From Marinobacter sp050379415 (GTDB lineage Bacteria; Pseudomonadota; Gammaproteobacteria; Pseudomonadales; Oleiphilaceae): a DNA stretch of 64,000 nucleotides. The DNA is taken from the NCBI RefSeq assembly GCF_050379415.1, contig NZ_JBNRLS010000003.1:558001-622000 (forward strand). Reading direction: 5' to 3'. Below the pieces are notes generated by a model. It was not told the DNA's origin. It made no database searches and saw only the letters and a list, made by a program, of their open reading frames with translations. The translations under genes and the position numbers were made by a program. Shown one piece after another: positions 46,473-55,782 of the stretch; positions within the stretch are counted from its first letter, which is position 1, and each line of letters opens with the position of its first letter.

Positions 46473-47297
46473 TCAGTCGATGCGCAACTCCTCGACCACC
46501 GATGCGGTCTCGGGGCGCACGCCGCGCCAGACCCGGAACGACTCGGCGGCCTGTTCCACCAGCATGCCGAGACCATCGACCACCCGGTTTGCCCCCTGGT
46601 CCAGTGCCCACTGGTTGAACGTGGTGGTCTTCAGGGAGTACATCATGTCGTATATCACCGTGTCCGAACCAATAACCACGGGAGACAGGGCCGGCAGATC
46701 ACCCTGGAGGCTGGCGCTGGTGCCGTTGATGATCAGGTCGAATGGCTGGTCGGGCTCCCCGAACCCGCAAGCACTGAGGCGGGTGTCACCAGCATCGTCA
46801 GCAAACAGATCCACCAGGGCTTCAGCCTTCGTTACGGTCCGATTGGCGATGACCAGCTCCGCTGGTTTTTCCGCCAGCAAAGGACCGATCACGCCGCGCA
46901 CAGCGCCACCGGCGCCGAGCAACAGGATCCGGGCGCCCTTGAGGGTCACACCATGGTTGCTGGCCAGATCCCGGACGATACCGCAGCCATCGGTGTTATC
47001 CGCCACCAGTCGGCCGTTGTCGTAATACAGGGTATTGGCGGCGCCGGCCTTCTCCGCCCGCCCGGTGCGCTGGTCCGCCAGCTGCCAGGCCTGTTCCTTG
47101 AACGGGACCGTGACATTGAGGCCTTTGCCGCCGCGCTCGAAGAACTGCCGGACGGTACCGGCGAAATCATCGAGAGGCGCCTGGATGGCGGTGTACTCCA
47201 CCGGCTCACCGGTCTGCTGCGCGAACAGGCTGTGGATCCGAGGAGATTTGCTATGGCTGATCGGGTGCCCGATCACCGCGTACAGATCATTGATCAT
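46473..47297 (-). CDS. aroE: Shikimate dehydrogenase
   Basis: NADP-dependent reduction of 3-dehydroshikimate to shikimate, aromatic amino-acid pathway. At 274 residues it is full length. Substrate motif SHSKSPRIHS near the N-terminus, catalytic lysine in NVTVPFKEQA, and nucleotide-binding LLGAGGAVRGV. The start lies inside the last 11 bp of hemF, so the two are coupled. Confidence 0.95.
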   Translation of the reverse strand: MINDLYAVIGHPISHSKSPRIHSLFAQQTGEPVEYTAIQAPLDDFAGTVRQFFERGGKGLNVTVPFKEQAWQLADQRTGRAEKAGAANTLYYDNGRLVADNTDGCGIVRDLASNHGVTLKGARILLLGAGGAVRGVIGPLLAEKPAELVIANRTVTKAEALVDLFADDAGDTRLSACGFGEPDQPFDLIINGTSASLQGDLPALSPVVIGSDTVIYDMMYSLKTTTFNQWALDQGANRVVDGLGMLVEQAAESFRVWRGVRPETASVVEELRID

Positions 47298-48216
47298 GGT
47301 TCTCTCCCAGCCAGTCCCGGCCCGTGAGGAAATACTCGGTCAGACGTGCTTCCTCGGTGCCAGGCTCCGGCACCCGGTTATAGTCCCAGCGCACCAGCGG
47401 CGGCAGGGACATCAGGATTGACTCGGTCCGGCCGCCGGACTGCAGGCCGAACAGGGTGCCCCGGTCGTACACCAGGTTGAATTCGACATAGCGACCCCGG
47501 CGGTAGAGCTGGAAGTTGCGCTCCCGCTCACCGAAGTCCGTGCCCATCCGTTTCCGGACGATCGGTTCATAGGCTTCAATATAGCTGTCACCCACCGACT
47601 GCATCAGGGCAAAGTCCTGGCCGAAATCACCGGTGTTGTGGTCGTCGAAGAAAAGGCCGCCGACACCCCGGGGCTCGTTCCGGTGCTTGAGATAGAAATA
47701 ATCATCACACCAGTCCTTGAAGCGCCGGTAGGTATCCTTACCGAAGGGCTCACAGGCAGCTTTTGCGGTCCGGTGCCAGTGCACGCAATCCTCGTCAAAA
47801 CCATAGTAGGGCGTCAGGTCATACCCACCACCGAACCAATACACCGGCTCACCCTCTTTGGGCGTGGTGATAAAGAAACGGACATTGGCATGGGAGGTGG
47901 GCACGTAGGGGTTGTTCGGGTGAATCACCAGGGAAACCCCCATGGCCTGCCAGGGCGCGCCCGCCAGATGGGGCCGATGGGCCGTGGCAGAGGCGGGCAT
48001 GGTGTCCCCCATGACGTGGGAGAAGTTCACGCCGCCTTTCTCGAACACCCGGCCTTCACTGATGACCCGGCTGATACCACCGCCGCCTTCCGGGCGGTCC
48101 CAGGAATCGCGGATGAATGAGGCCTCGCCGTCCACCGCTTCCAGGCGACGGCAGATGTTTTCCTGCAGGCCGAGCAGGTATTCCTTGACGGCCTGGCTGT
48201 CGGGCTGTTGTGACAT
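47287..48216 (-). CDS. hemF: Oxygen-dependent coproporphyrinogen III oxidase
   Basis: Aerobic haem synthesis: decarboxylates coproporphyrinogen III to protoporphyrinogen IX. At 309 residues it is typical. GGGYDLTPYYGFDEDC, HRNEPRGVGGLFFDD and RRGRYVEFNLVYDRGT are family blocks. Middle gene of the tsaC-hemF-aroE run. Confidence 0.96.
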   Translation of the reverse strand: MSQQPDSQAVKEYLLGLQENICRRLEAVDGEASFIRDSWDRPEGGGGISRVISEGRVFEKGGVNFSHVMGDTMPASATAHRPHLAGAPWQAMGVSLVIHPNNPYVPTSHANVRFFITTPKEGEPVYWFGGGYDLTPYYGFDEDCVHWHRTAKAACEPFGKDTYRRFKDWCDDYFYLKHRNEPRGVGGLFFDDHNTGDFGQDFALMQSVGDSYIEAYEPIVRKRMGTDFGERERNFQLYRRGRYVEFNLVYDRGTLFGLQSGGRTESILMSLPPLVRWDYNRVPEPGTEEARLTEYFLTGRDWLGENHDQ

Positions 48217-48224
48217 GGGCTCTC

Positions 48225-48797
48225 CTATCGAAGCTGCTGGCCGGTGACGATATCAATAATGCGGCTGGGTTTGCGATTGCCGCCAAGCTCACCGGGCACG
48301 ATCCAGTCCAGCTGATCACCGAAATAGCGGCGCACCTGCCAGGAATGACGGGCCGGCTGTCGCCCGGCAGGATTGCAGGAGGTGGAGACCAGCGGCATGT
48401 CGGCCGCCTCGCACAGGGACCGGACCACCGGATGGTCGCTGACACGCACTGCAATGGAGCTATGGCGCCCCCGGACCCACTCCGGAATCTGCTCGTTCAC
48501 ATCGGGTAACAGGCAGGTCACAGGCCCGGGCCAGTGGCTCAAAGCGGTTTCCCGGAGGTTTGCCGGCAACGGGTCGAGCAGGAAACGCACCTGCTCGACC
48601 GAAGCGGCCACCAGGATCATGCCCTTTTCCATGGGGCGTTGTTTCAGTTCCAGGATGCGCTCTACCGCCAGAACATCCCAGGGATCACACCCCAGGCCCC
48701 AGACCGCTTCGGTCGGGTAGGCGATAACACCGCCCTGGAGCAGGGTGCGGCGGGCACGACGGCGTTGCCAGTCAGTCAGTGGTTTGGACACGGGCAT
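48225..48797 (-). CDS. tsaC: Threonylcarbamoyl-AMP synthase, TsaC/Sua5 family
   Basis: Makes L-threonylcarbamoyl adenylate for the t6A37 modification of ANN-decoding tRNAs. 190 residues, the short TsaC form without the Sua5 C-terminal domain. GGVIAYPTEAVWGLGCDPWD, LKQRPMEKGMILVAAS and VSTSCNPAGRQP are signatures. Between dprA and hemF, as in most gammaproteobacteria. Confidence 0.94.
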   Translation of the reverse strand: MPVSKPLTDWQRRRARRTLLQGGVIAYPTEAVWGLGCDPWDVLAVERILELKQRPMEKGMILVAASVEQVRFLLDPLPANLRETALSHWPGPVTCLLPDVNEQIPEWVRGRHSSIAVRVSDHPVVRSLCEAADMPLVSTSCNPAGRQPARHSWQVRRYFGDQLDWIVPGELGGNRKPSRIIDIVTGQQLR

Positions 48798-48840
48798 CGA
48801 GAATCATCTGTTCAGAACGGGGTGGAACAGGGCACCGGGT

Positions 48841-50019
48841 TCAGGCGATTCGCAGGTAGCCGCCTGGTGCTGAACTGGCCAGCCCTTCCAGCTCCAGGAG
48901 CAACAGGGACTGCATCAGCTGGTCCGCGGCCAAACCGGTCGCCAAACCCAGTGCATCGGTTGATACCGGATCATACCCTAATGCCTCAAATACCGCGATT
49001 TCCCGTTGTCCCAGGCGCGACAGATCCGGCGCCCCCGGAGTCTGGACGGGATCCGACTCGCCAGCTTGCGGCGACCACCAGGCACCCAGCTCTTCCAGCA
49101 CGTCGTCCACGGTTTCCACCAGCCGGGCGCCCTGCTTGATCAGGTGGTGACACCCGCGGGCGACCGGGCTGTGGACAGAGCCGGGAATGGCAAACACTTC
49201 ACGGCCCTGTTCCAGCGCCAACCTCGCGGTAATCAACGAGCCACTCTTGAGGCCCGCTTCAACCACCAGCACACCCCGGGACAACCCGCTGATAATACGG
49301 TTACGTTGGGGAAAATGGGCAGCGCGGGCTGGCGTTCCCGGTGGATATTCGGATACCAGCACGCCCTGTTCGATCACCCGCTCGCCCAGCTTGTGGTGCT
49401 GGCGCGGGTAGATCTGATCCAGTCCGCAACCGATGACCGCAATGGTGGGAGACCCGGCATCCAGAGCGCCGGCATGGGCGGCACCGTCCACACCCAGGGC
49501 CAGGCCACTGGTAACCACCAGTTCCCGGCGACTGAGTTCCGCTGCGAACCGGCGGGCATGGTCCAGGCCCGGGCGGGTGGCATGACGACTGCCCACAATG
49601 CCGATCTGGTCCCGGACCAGCAGCCCATGGTTGCCCAAGGTATAGAGCACCAGAGGAGCGTCATGAATATGGCGCAGTGCCTCCGGATAATCGGTATCAC
49701 CCCAGGTAACAATGTGGATGCCATGGTGCTGACACCCGATCAGGGCCTCCGCGACCTCCCTCAGGGCAGGGTGGCTGGCATCTTTATCCTGCCAGGCGCG
49801 GATTCCGGTAATGGTTTCCGGATGGAGGCCGATGGCTTTGAGACTGGCGGCGTTCATGGCCAGCAGGTCGGTCAATTGTGCGGTTGCAGCCATCGCAGCT
49901 TCACGCCGCCGGATACCGAATTGGGGCAGGGTTGCCAGCAGCAGCCAGGGCGCCGCGGGGTGTTCAAGCGCCTGGCAAAAACGGTCGCGGGAACCCGCGC
50001 CGGAAAGCAATTCGTTCAT
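48841..50019 (-). CDS. dprA: DNA-processing protein DprA
   Basis: Loads RecA on incoming single-stranded DNA during natural transformation. At 392 residues it has an N-terminal SAM-like part, the Rossmann core (GIVGSRHATRPG, SGLALGVDGAAHAGAL, YPRQHHKLGERV, FPQRNRIISGLSRGVLVVEA) and a C-terminal winged-helix (SLLLLELEGLASSAPGGYLRI). No other competence gene is in the window. Confidence 0.95.
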   Translation of the reverse strand: MNELLSGAGSRDRFCQALEHPAAPWLLLATLPQFGIRRREAAMAATAQLTDLLAMNAASLKAIGLHPETITGIRAWQDKDASHPALREVAEALIGCQHHGIHIVTWGDTDYPEALRHIHDAPLVLYTLGNHGLLVRDQIGIVGSRHATRPGLDHARRFAAELSRRELVVTSGLALGVDGAAHAGALDAGSPTIAVIGCGLDQIYPRQHHKLGERVIEQGVLVSEYPPGTPARAAHFPQRNRIISGLSRGVLVVEAGLKSGSLITARLALEQGREVFAIPGSVHSPVARGCHHLIKQGARLVETVDDVLEELGAWWSPQAGESDPVQTPGAPDLSRLGQREIAVFEALGYDPVSTDALGLATGLAADQLMQSLLLLELEGLASSAPGGYLRIA

Positions 50020-50042
50020 GATTCCTCATCCTTGAAAACAAC

Positions 50043-50070
50043 AATGGCCGGGCAATCCCGCCCGGCCATT
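50043..50070 (-). terminator. Intrinsic terminator after the LysM gene
   Basis: AATGGCCGGGC (50043-50053) / GCCCGGCCATT (50060-50070), followed on the minus strand by TGTTGTTTTC. 27 nt beyond the LysM-gene stop and before the dprA start. Confidence 0.75.
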
Positions 50071-50097
50071 CAATTGCAGCTGGAAGCGTCTGTCCGA

Positions 50098-51114
50098 TCA
50101 GGGATTGGTGACCTTGTCACCCACGGACAGCGGGCGGGTGGCCTGCAGGACCAATCCGTAGCTCATCTTCTCGTAAGCCTGGAATACCATCAGCAGACCG
50201 GCACGCTCCGAAGGCAGCTCGATGGTCTCACCAGTCACCGGATCCCGCACCAGGTTGCCGCTCTTGAGCACGGCCATGACATTGCCGGCTTCAAGGCCAT
50301 CCCGTTCACCGCGGTTGATCGCCACCACGTCGTACTGACCGATCTGGTTGACACCGCCGTCAACGGCAATCATCTCACCCTCGATGGTTTCATCCGGCGA
50401 GCTGGGCACAAAACTGGTAGCGATCGGACGGTCGACACTGGTCAGCAGGCGATCACCGATACGGATTTCCTGGTTGGACTTGGTCAGGCGCAGGGTCAGC
50501 ACATCCCCATTCTCGGCTGTGATGTTGCCGGCACCGATGCTGCGGGCCTCCAGACCCAGGAACTCGCCGGTATCCGGATCGCGGAATTCCTTGGTGCGGC
50601 GGAAGATACCCACCTTGTCTGCCGGCTTGTCGCCACGGGCATAGACCCGGTCACCAGCGCCGGTGATGATGCGGCCGTCTTCGCCTTCCAGCACGTAGGG
50701 CGCACCCTCGAGCTCTTCCGGGGTCACGATACGGGTATCGGTCAGGAAGCTGCTGATGGCGTCCAGGGGAATGGCCGGAATCGGGGTATCAATCGGCTCG
50801 GAACGCACCTGCGGCGAGAGCTTCACCACGCCGTTGGACGCCACCTTGGTAATCCGCGGCTTACCGTCGATGTAGACCAGGGCGAGGCGATCGCCCGGGT
50901 AAATGAGGTGCGGGTTGGCAACCTGGGGATTAACGTGCCAGATCTCCGGCCAGTACCAGGGATTGTTCAGAAAGCGCGCCGAAATGTCCCAGAGGGTGTC
51001 CCCCTTCACGACGGTGTAACGCTCGGGATGGTCGGACCGCAGTTCCGGTTGAGCCTGGGCCCAGGAAGTGAACAGCAGCGCAGTGGCTGCCAGAGCGTAC
51101 AGCAGTTTCCTCAT
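50098..51114 (-). CDS. LysM-domain exported protein
   Basis: 338 residues. Signal peptide MRKLLYALAATALLFTSWAQA. A LysM domain (about 33-85: YTVVKGDTLWDISARFLNN, PHLIYPGDRLALVY) binds peptidoglycan. A long beta-rich C-terminal domain follows, of a kind often found next to dprA but of unknown function. Divergent from def. Confidence 0.88.
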   Translation of the reverse strand: MRKLLYALAATALLFTSWAQAQPELRSDHPERYTVVKGDTLWDISARFLNNPWYWPEIWHVNPQVANPHLIYPGDRLALVYIDGKPRITKVASNGVVKLSPQVRSEPIDTPIPAIPLDAISSFLTDTRIVTPEELEGAPYVLEGEDGRIITGAGDRVYARGDKPADKVGIFRRTKEFRDPDTGEFLGLEARSIGAGNITAENGDVLTLRLTKSNQEIRIGDRLLTSVDRPIATSFVPSSPDETIEGEMIAVDGGVNQIGQYDVVAINRGERDGLEAGNVMAVLKSGNLVRDPVTGETIELPSERAGLLMVFQAYEKMSYGLVLQATRPLSVGDKVTNP

Positions 51115-51300
51115 TGTGTAAGTCCTTGATCGCGTGCCTTGAGTCTTTGCATTCTGTCGGATGCAGCCGGATTACCTGCAGCTTATTACGTTGTAATTCC
51201 TGATACTATAGAAGAAGTCTCGGAAATTGTGATGTTATCTTTTGTTCTTCCAGTGAATTCTATTCTGCCCGTGAAAGATTTTAACTATTAACTGATCAGT

Positions 51301-51330
51301 TTGTACTCAATCGTGGAATTGGGGGATAAT
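51301..51330 (+). promoter_or_regulatory. Probable sigma70 promoter for def
   Basis: TTGTAC (51301-51306) and GATAAT (51325-51330), 18 nt apart, about 93 nt upstream of def in an AT-rich, 308-bp divergent gap (51115-51422). I see no other gene in that gap; the LysM-gene promoter must also be there, but I could not place it with confidence. Confidence 0.5.
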
Positions 51331-51422
51331 ATCGAGACTTCCCTCACAGGATTACAAAACTCAAACGGTAGCCGGGCGGATTGCCTGAACTGCCGGACAT
51401 ACGGACCAGAAACGCGAGCGTT

Positions 51423-51926
51423 ATGATACTAGAAATCCTCGAATACCCGGATCCCCGTCTACGCACCATTGCCAAGCCGGTGAACGAAGTCACAGACGAC
51501 ATCCGCAAGCTGATCGACGACATGTTCGAGACCATGTACGATGCGCCCGGAATCGGTCTGGCGGCGACACAGGTCAATGTTCACAAGCAGATCATCGTGA
51601 TGGACCTGTCCGAGGACAAGAGCGAACCACGGGTATTCATCAACCCGGAAGTGGAGGTCCTCGAAGGCGACTATGAAGCCATGCAGGAAGGTTGTCTCTC
51701 TGTCCCGGGCTTCTACGAGGATGTCGAACGTGTCGAACACTGTCGGATCCGGGCCCTGGACCGCAATGGTGAGCCGTTCGAGATTGAGGCGCAAGGTCTG
51801 CTGGCGGTCTGCATCCAGCACGAAATGGACCACCTCAACGGCAAGTTGTTCGTGGACTATCTCAGCGCCCTGAAGCGTAACCGGATCAAGAAAAAACTGG
51901 AAAAGCTTCATCGCAAGAGTGCCTGA
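51423..51926 (+). CDS. def: Peptide deformylase
   Basis: Removes the formyl group from nascent proteins. 167 residues with all three motifs: GIGLAATQ (43-50), EGCLS (89-93) and HEMDH (133-137); metal ligands C91, H133 and H137. ATG 51423 gives the usual MILEILEYPDPRLR start; the frame upstream to 51381 has a TTG start and no support. Heads def-fmt-rsmB-trkA. Confidence 0.97.
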   Translation: MILEILEYPDPRLRTIAKPVNEVTDDIRKLIDDMFETMYDAPGIGLAATQVNVHKQIIVMDLSEDKSEPRVFINPEVEVLEGDYEAMQEGCLSVPGFYEDVERVEHCRIRALDRNGEPFEIEAQGLLAVCIQHEMDHLNGKLFVDYLSALKRNRIKKKLEKLHRKSA

Positions 51927-52016
51927 TCTGTTTCAGGCCACCAGAACAGACAGGCAGTGACGGACCGGGCGATGACCCGGTCTTTTCGTATTCAACGGAA
52001 CAGAGACGACACCACA

Positions 52017-52952
52017 GTGCGAATCGTATTTGCCGGCACCCCCGACTTTGCCGCTACCGCCCTGACAGCCCTTCTGGCGACCCACCACGACATCGTCGGC
52101 GTCTACTCCCAGCCGGACCGGCCTGCCGGCCGGGGCCGCAAGCTGATGCCCAGCCCGGTCAAAAAGGTGGCGCTGGAGGCGGACCTGCCGGTGTTCCAGC
52201 CCGAGAACTTTCGCAGCCCGGAAGCACAGCAAGAGCTGGCGATGCTGAACCCGGATGTAATGATTGTTGCCGCCTACGGCCTGATCCTGCCCAAGACCGT
52301 GCTGGAGATCCCGGCCCAAGGCTGCCTCAATATCCACGCGTCTCTGCTACCACGCTGGCGCGGTGCCGCGCCGATCCAGCGAGCCATTGCCGCCGGCGAC
52401 CGGGAAACCGGCATCACCATCATGCAGATGGATGAAGGCCTGGATACCGGCGCCATGCTGCTGAAAACCATCACGCCGATCCACGACGACGACACCGGCG
52501 GGAGTCTCCACGATCGTCTCGCAACCATGGGCGGGGAGGCCATCGTCAAGGCGATGGCATTGCTGGAAAAAGGCGAGCTGTCCGGGGAGGCACAGAACGA
52601 CGACCAGGCCTGCTACGCGCACAAGTTGTCGAAAGAAGAAGGCCATATCGACTGGCAACAGGATGCCGCCGCCATCGAACGGCTGGTGCGCGCCTTCAAC
52701 CCCTGGCCCGGCACCTACACCGACCTCGACGACCAGCGCATCCGCATTCACGAGGCCCGCGCCCTTGCCGATGCATCCGCCGAAGCCCCGGGCACTGTGA
52801 TCCGCCGGGAACGGGAAGGTATCGACGTGGCCTGCGGCGAGGGCACTCTTCGCATCACCCGCCTGCAGCTGCCCGGCGCCCGCGCCCAGAGCATCAACGA
52901 CCTGATCAATGGCGGCAAGCAGCTGTTGTTGCCCGGCCAGGAGCTGAACTGA
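52017..52952 (+). CDS. fmt: Methionyl-tRNA formyltransferase
   Basis: Formylates initiator Met-tRNA. At 311 residues it is full length: MRIVFAGTPDFAA at the start, SLLPRWRGAAPIQRAI with the catalytic Asn/His/Asp region (LNIHAS), MDEGLDTGAML, and the C-terminal Fmt domain. The GTG at 52017 gives the canonical N-terminus; the open frame upstream to 51957 is not conserved. Confidence 0.96.
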   Translation: MRIVFAGTPDFAATALTALLATHHDIVGVYSQPDRPAGRGRKLMPSPVKKVALEADLPVFQPENFRSPEAQQELAMLNPDVMIVAAYGLILPKTVLEIPAQGCLNIHASLLPRWRGAAPIQRAIAAGDRETGITIMQMDEGLDTGAMLLKTITPIHDDDTGGSLHDRLATMGGEAIVKAMALLEKGELSGEAQNDDQACYAHKLSKEEGHIDWQQDAAAIERLVRAFNPWPGTYTDLDDQRIRIHEARALADASAEAPGTVIRREREGIDVACGEGTLRITRLQLPGARAQSINDLINGGKQLLLPGQELN

Positions 52953-52953
52953 T

Positions 52954-54255
52954 ATGGGCTCCGGCCAACAACCCTTGCGGTCCGTGGCAGCCAGCGTCCT
53001 GTTGGCGGTCGAGCAGGGCCAGTCCCTGTCCCAGTGCCTGCCGCCAGCCCTGAGCCGTGTCGGGGAGGGCGAACGGGCGGAACTCCAGGCGCTGTGTTAC
53101 GGCACCTGCCGCTGGTTTCAACGTCTCGATGGTGAACTGCAGGGCCGGCTGAAGAAACCGCTGCGCAAACAGGACCGCGTTGTTCACCATCTGATGCTGG
53201 TTGCCCTGTTCCAGCTCCGGTTCAGCGAGCAGGCCACCTACGCAGTACTCAATGAATCGGTGGAAGCCTGCCGGGCCCTGGACAAGCCGCACCTGACCGG
53301 TCTGGTCAATGGTGTCCTGCGCGCTGCCGAGCGTGAAGGCGCCCCCGAGCCGAAAGACGACGCGGTGCGCTTCAGCCACCCCCAGTGGATGGTGGACAAG
53401 CTGCGCCACAACTGGCCGCGGGACTGGCAGCAGATTCTCGATGCCAATAACACCCAGGCCCCCATGACCCTGCGGGTCAATGCCCTGCGTTTCACCCGCG
53501 AACACTACCTGGGCCTGCTGGAAGAGGCGGGCATCGAGGCCACGGCGACTGGGTTCGCACCTCACGCCATCCAGCTTGTCCGGCCGGTGCCGGTGGACCG
53601 CTTGCCCTGGTTCGCCGACGGCGCCGCCAGCGTCCAGGACGAAGCCGCCCAGCTGTGTACCACCCTGCTGGATCTCGCCCCCGGCCAACGGGTACTCGAT
53701 GCCTGCGCTGCCCCCGGAGGCAAGACGTGCGCCATCCTGGAGGCCTGCGGTGAACTGTCCGAAGTGGTGGCCATCGACGAATCCGCCGAACGCCTGCCCC
53801 GGATTCAGGAAAACCTGGACCGCCTGGACCTTACCGCCACGCTGACACAGGCCGATGCGGCGGATATCGACAACTGGTGGGATGGCACCGAATTCGACCG
53901 CATCCTGCTGGATGTCCCCTGCAGCGCCACCGGCGTGATCCGCCGGCATCCGGACATCAAGCTGCTGCGGCGGGAATCGGACATTGCGCCACTGGCCGGG
54001 ATCCAGCTGGGGCTGCTCAAGGCCATGTGGTCTATCCTCAAACCCGGTGGCCGCCTGGTGTATGCGACCTGTTCCGTGTTCCCCCAGGAAAACCACCGTA
54101 TAATCCAACGATTCATGAAACAGCAGCCGGATGCCGGCCTGGTCGAGCCGGATGTGGCCTGGGGCCGGGACACCGGCGCCGGTCGCCAGTTGCTGCCGGA
54201 CCCTGACAGCCACGACGGCTTCTTTTACGCGGTACTGGAGAAACCCGAACTATGA
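52954..54255 (+). CDS. rsmB: 16S rRNA m5C967 methyltransferase
   Basis: 433 residues: N-terminal NusB-like RNA-binding domain (about 8-135), then a class I methyltransferase with DACAAPGGK (249-257) and the two cysteines of m5C enzymes, C323 (DVPCSATG) and C373 (YATCSVF). Starts 1 nt after the fmt stop; trkA starts inside its last codons. Confidence 0.96.
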   Translation: MGSGQQPLRSVAASVLLAVEQGQSLSQCLPPALSRVGEGERAELQALCYGTCRWFQRLDGELQGRLKKPLRKQDRVVHHLMLVALFQLRFSEQATYAVLNESVEACRALDKPHLTGLVNGVLRAAEREGAPEPKDDAVRFSHPQWMVDKLRHNWPRDWQQILDANNTQAPMTLRVNALRFTREHYLGLLEEAGIEATATGFAPHAIQLVRPVPVDRLPWFADGAASVQDEAAQLCTTLLDLAPGQRVLDACAAPGGKTCAILEACGELSEVVAIDESAERLPRIQENLDRLDLTATLTQADAADIDNWWDGTEFDRILLDVPCSATGVIRRHPDIKLLRRESDIAPLAGIQLGLLKAMWSILKPGGRLVYATCSVFPQENHRIIQRFMKQQPDAGLVEPDVAWGRDTGAGRQLLPDPDSHDGFFYAVLEKPEL

Positions 54256-55655
54256 AGATCCTCATTCTCGGCGCCGGCCAGGTGGGCGGAACTCTGGCCG
54301 AAAACCTCGCCAATGAAGCCAACGACATCACCGTGGTCGACAGTGACAGCGTCCGGCTCCGGGAACTGCAGGATCGTCTGGACATCCGGACGGTCCAGGG
54401 CAAGGCGTCCTATCCGACAGTACTCCGGCAGGCTGGCGCCGAAGACGGTGACATGGTGATTGCCGTCACCAACAGCGATGAGACCAACATGGTCGCCTGC
54501 CAGGTCACCAAGTTGTTGTACAAGACACCGACCACCATCTGCCGGGTCCGGGCCAACGCCTACCTGGCCAAGCCCGAACTGTTCTACCAGCGCGACAAGG
54601 CGAAGGACCTGGACAGCCTGCGCGGTTTTCCCATTGATGTCCTGATCAGTCCCGAGCACCTGGTGACCAAGCACATCACCCGGCTGATCGAATACCCCGG
54701 AGCTCTTCAGGTACTGGAGTTCTCCAAGGGCCTGGCACGACTGGTGGCGATCCAGGCCACCAAAGGCGGGCCACTGGTGGGGCACGAGCTGTCCTATCTG
54801 CGCACCCACATGCCCAAGATCGATACCCGGGTAGCCGCCATCTTCCGGAAGGACCGCGCGATCATGCCCCAGGGCGACACCGTGATCGAGGACGGCGACG
54901 AGGTGTTCTTCATCGCCGGCGCCGACCACATCCGGTCCGTGATGAGCGAATTGCAGCCCCTGGAGAAGCCCTACAAGAAGATCTTCATCTGTGGCGGTGG
55001 CAACATCGGCCAGCGCCTGGCCAGCACCCTCGAGGGCCGCTACCAGGTCAAGCTGCTGGAGCGGGGTCACGAACGCTGCGTGATGCTGTCCGAAAACCTG
55101 CGCAAGACCGTGGTGCTGGAAGGCAACGCCGCCAACAAGGACATCCTTCTGGAAGAGAACATCGAGAACACCGATGTCTTCTGTGCCGTCACCAATGATG
55201 ACGAGGCCAACATCATGGCCTCCCTGCTGGCCAAACGACTCGGCGCCCGTAAAGTGCTGACCCTGATCAACAACCCCGACTACGTGGACCTGATCCAGGG
55301 CGGGGATATCGATGTCGCCATCTCGCCGCAACAGACCACCATCGGCAGCTTGCTCACCCACGTCCGCCGGGGCGACGTAGTTAACGTTCACTCACTGCGG
55401 CGCGGCGCGGCCGAGGCCATCGAGGCCATCGCCCATGGCGATCACCGGTCCTCGAAGGTGGTGGGCAAACGGCTGGACGAGATCTCCCTGCCGGAGGGCA
55501 CCACCATCGGGGCCATCGTCCGCCACAACGAGGTTCTGATCGCCCACGATCACCTGCGGGTACAACCGGATGACCACGTGATCCTGTTCCTGGTGGACAA
55601 GTCCCGGGTCCGGGATGTGGAGAAGCTGTTCCAGGTCGGTCTGACCTTCTTCTAG
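54252..55655 (+). CDS. trkA: Trk potassium uptake regulatory protein TrkA
   Basis: Peripheral NAD(H)-binding gate of the Trk K+ channel. 467 residues with two RCK repeats: GAGQVGGTLA at the N-terminus and GGGNIGQRLA at about 243, each followed by a TrkA-C domain. ATGA overlap with rsmB. Its membrane partner, trkH, is in this window at 58956-60401. Confidence 0.96.
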   Translation: MKILILGAGQVGGTLAENLANEANDITVVDSDSVRLRELQDRLDIRTVQGKASYPTVLRQAGAEDGDMVIAVTNSDETNMVACQVTKLLYKTPTTICRVRANAYLAKPELFYQRDKAKDLDSLRGFPIDVLISPEHLVTKHITRLIEYPGALQVLEFSKGLARLVAIQATKGGPLVGHELSYLRTHMPKIDTRVAAIFRKDRAIMPQGDTVIEDGDEVFFIAGADHIRSVMSELQPLEKPYKKIFICGGGNIGQRLASTLEGRYQVKLLERGHERCVMLSENLRKTVVLEGNAANKDILLEENIENTDVFCAVTNDDEANIMASLLAKRLGARKVLTLINNPDYVDLIQGGDIDVAISPQQTTIGSLLTHVRRGDVVNVHSLRRGAAEAIEAIAHGDHRSSKVVGKRLDEISLPEGTTIGAIVRHNEVLIAHDHLRVQPDDHVILFLVDKSRVRDVEKLFQVGLTFF

Positions 55656-55682
55656 TTCAAAATCAACGCAGTGAAGACCACT

Positions 55683-55711
55683 TAGAAATACCGCTTTGGC
55701 AAGCGTATAAT
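55683..55711 (+). promoter_or_regulatory. Probable promoter of glyQS
   Basis: A consensus TATAAT (55706-55711) with a weak -35 TAGAAA (55683-55688) 17 nt upstream. The leader has a hairpin GCCCCG/CGGGGC (55729-55749) about 34 nt before the start codon. Confidence 0.5.
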
Positions 55712-55782
55712 GCGCCTTTTTTCGGAGTGCCCCGGAGGATGATCGGGGCGCCACACACAGACTGAATCAGCAGGCAAACGTC

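Noticed and set aside
49006..51129. 707-codon plus-strand open frame opposite dprA and the LysM gene
   Set aside because: Spans two genes and their terminator on the other strand, which no single real gene would do.
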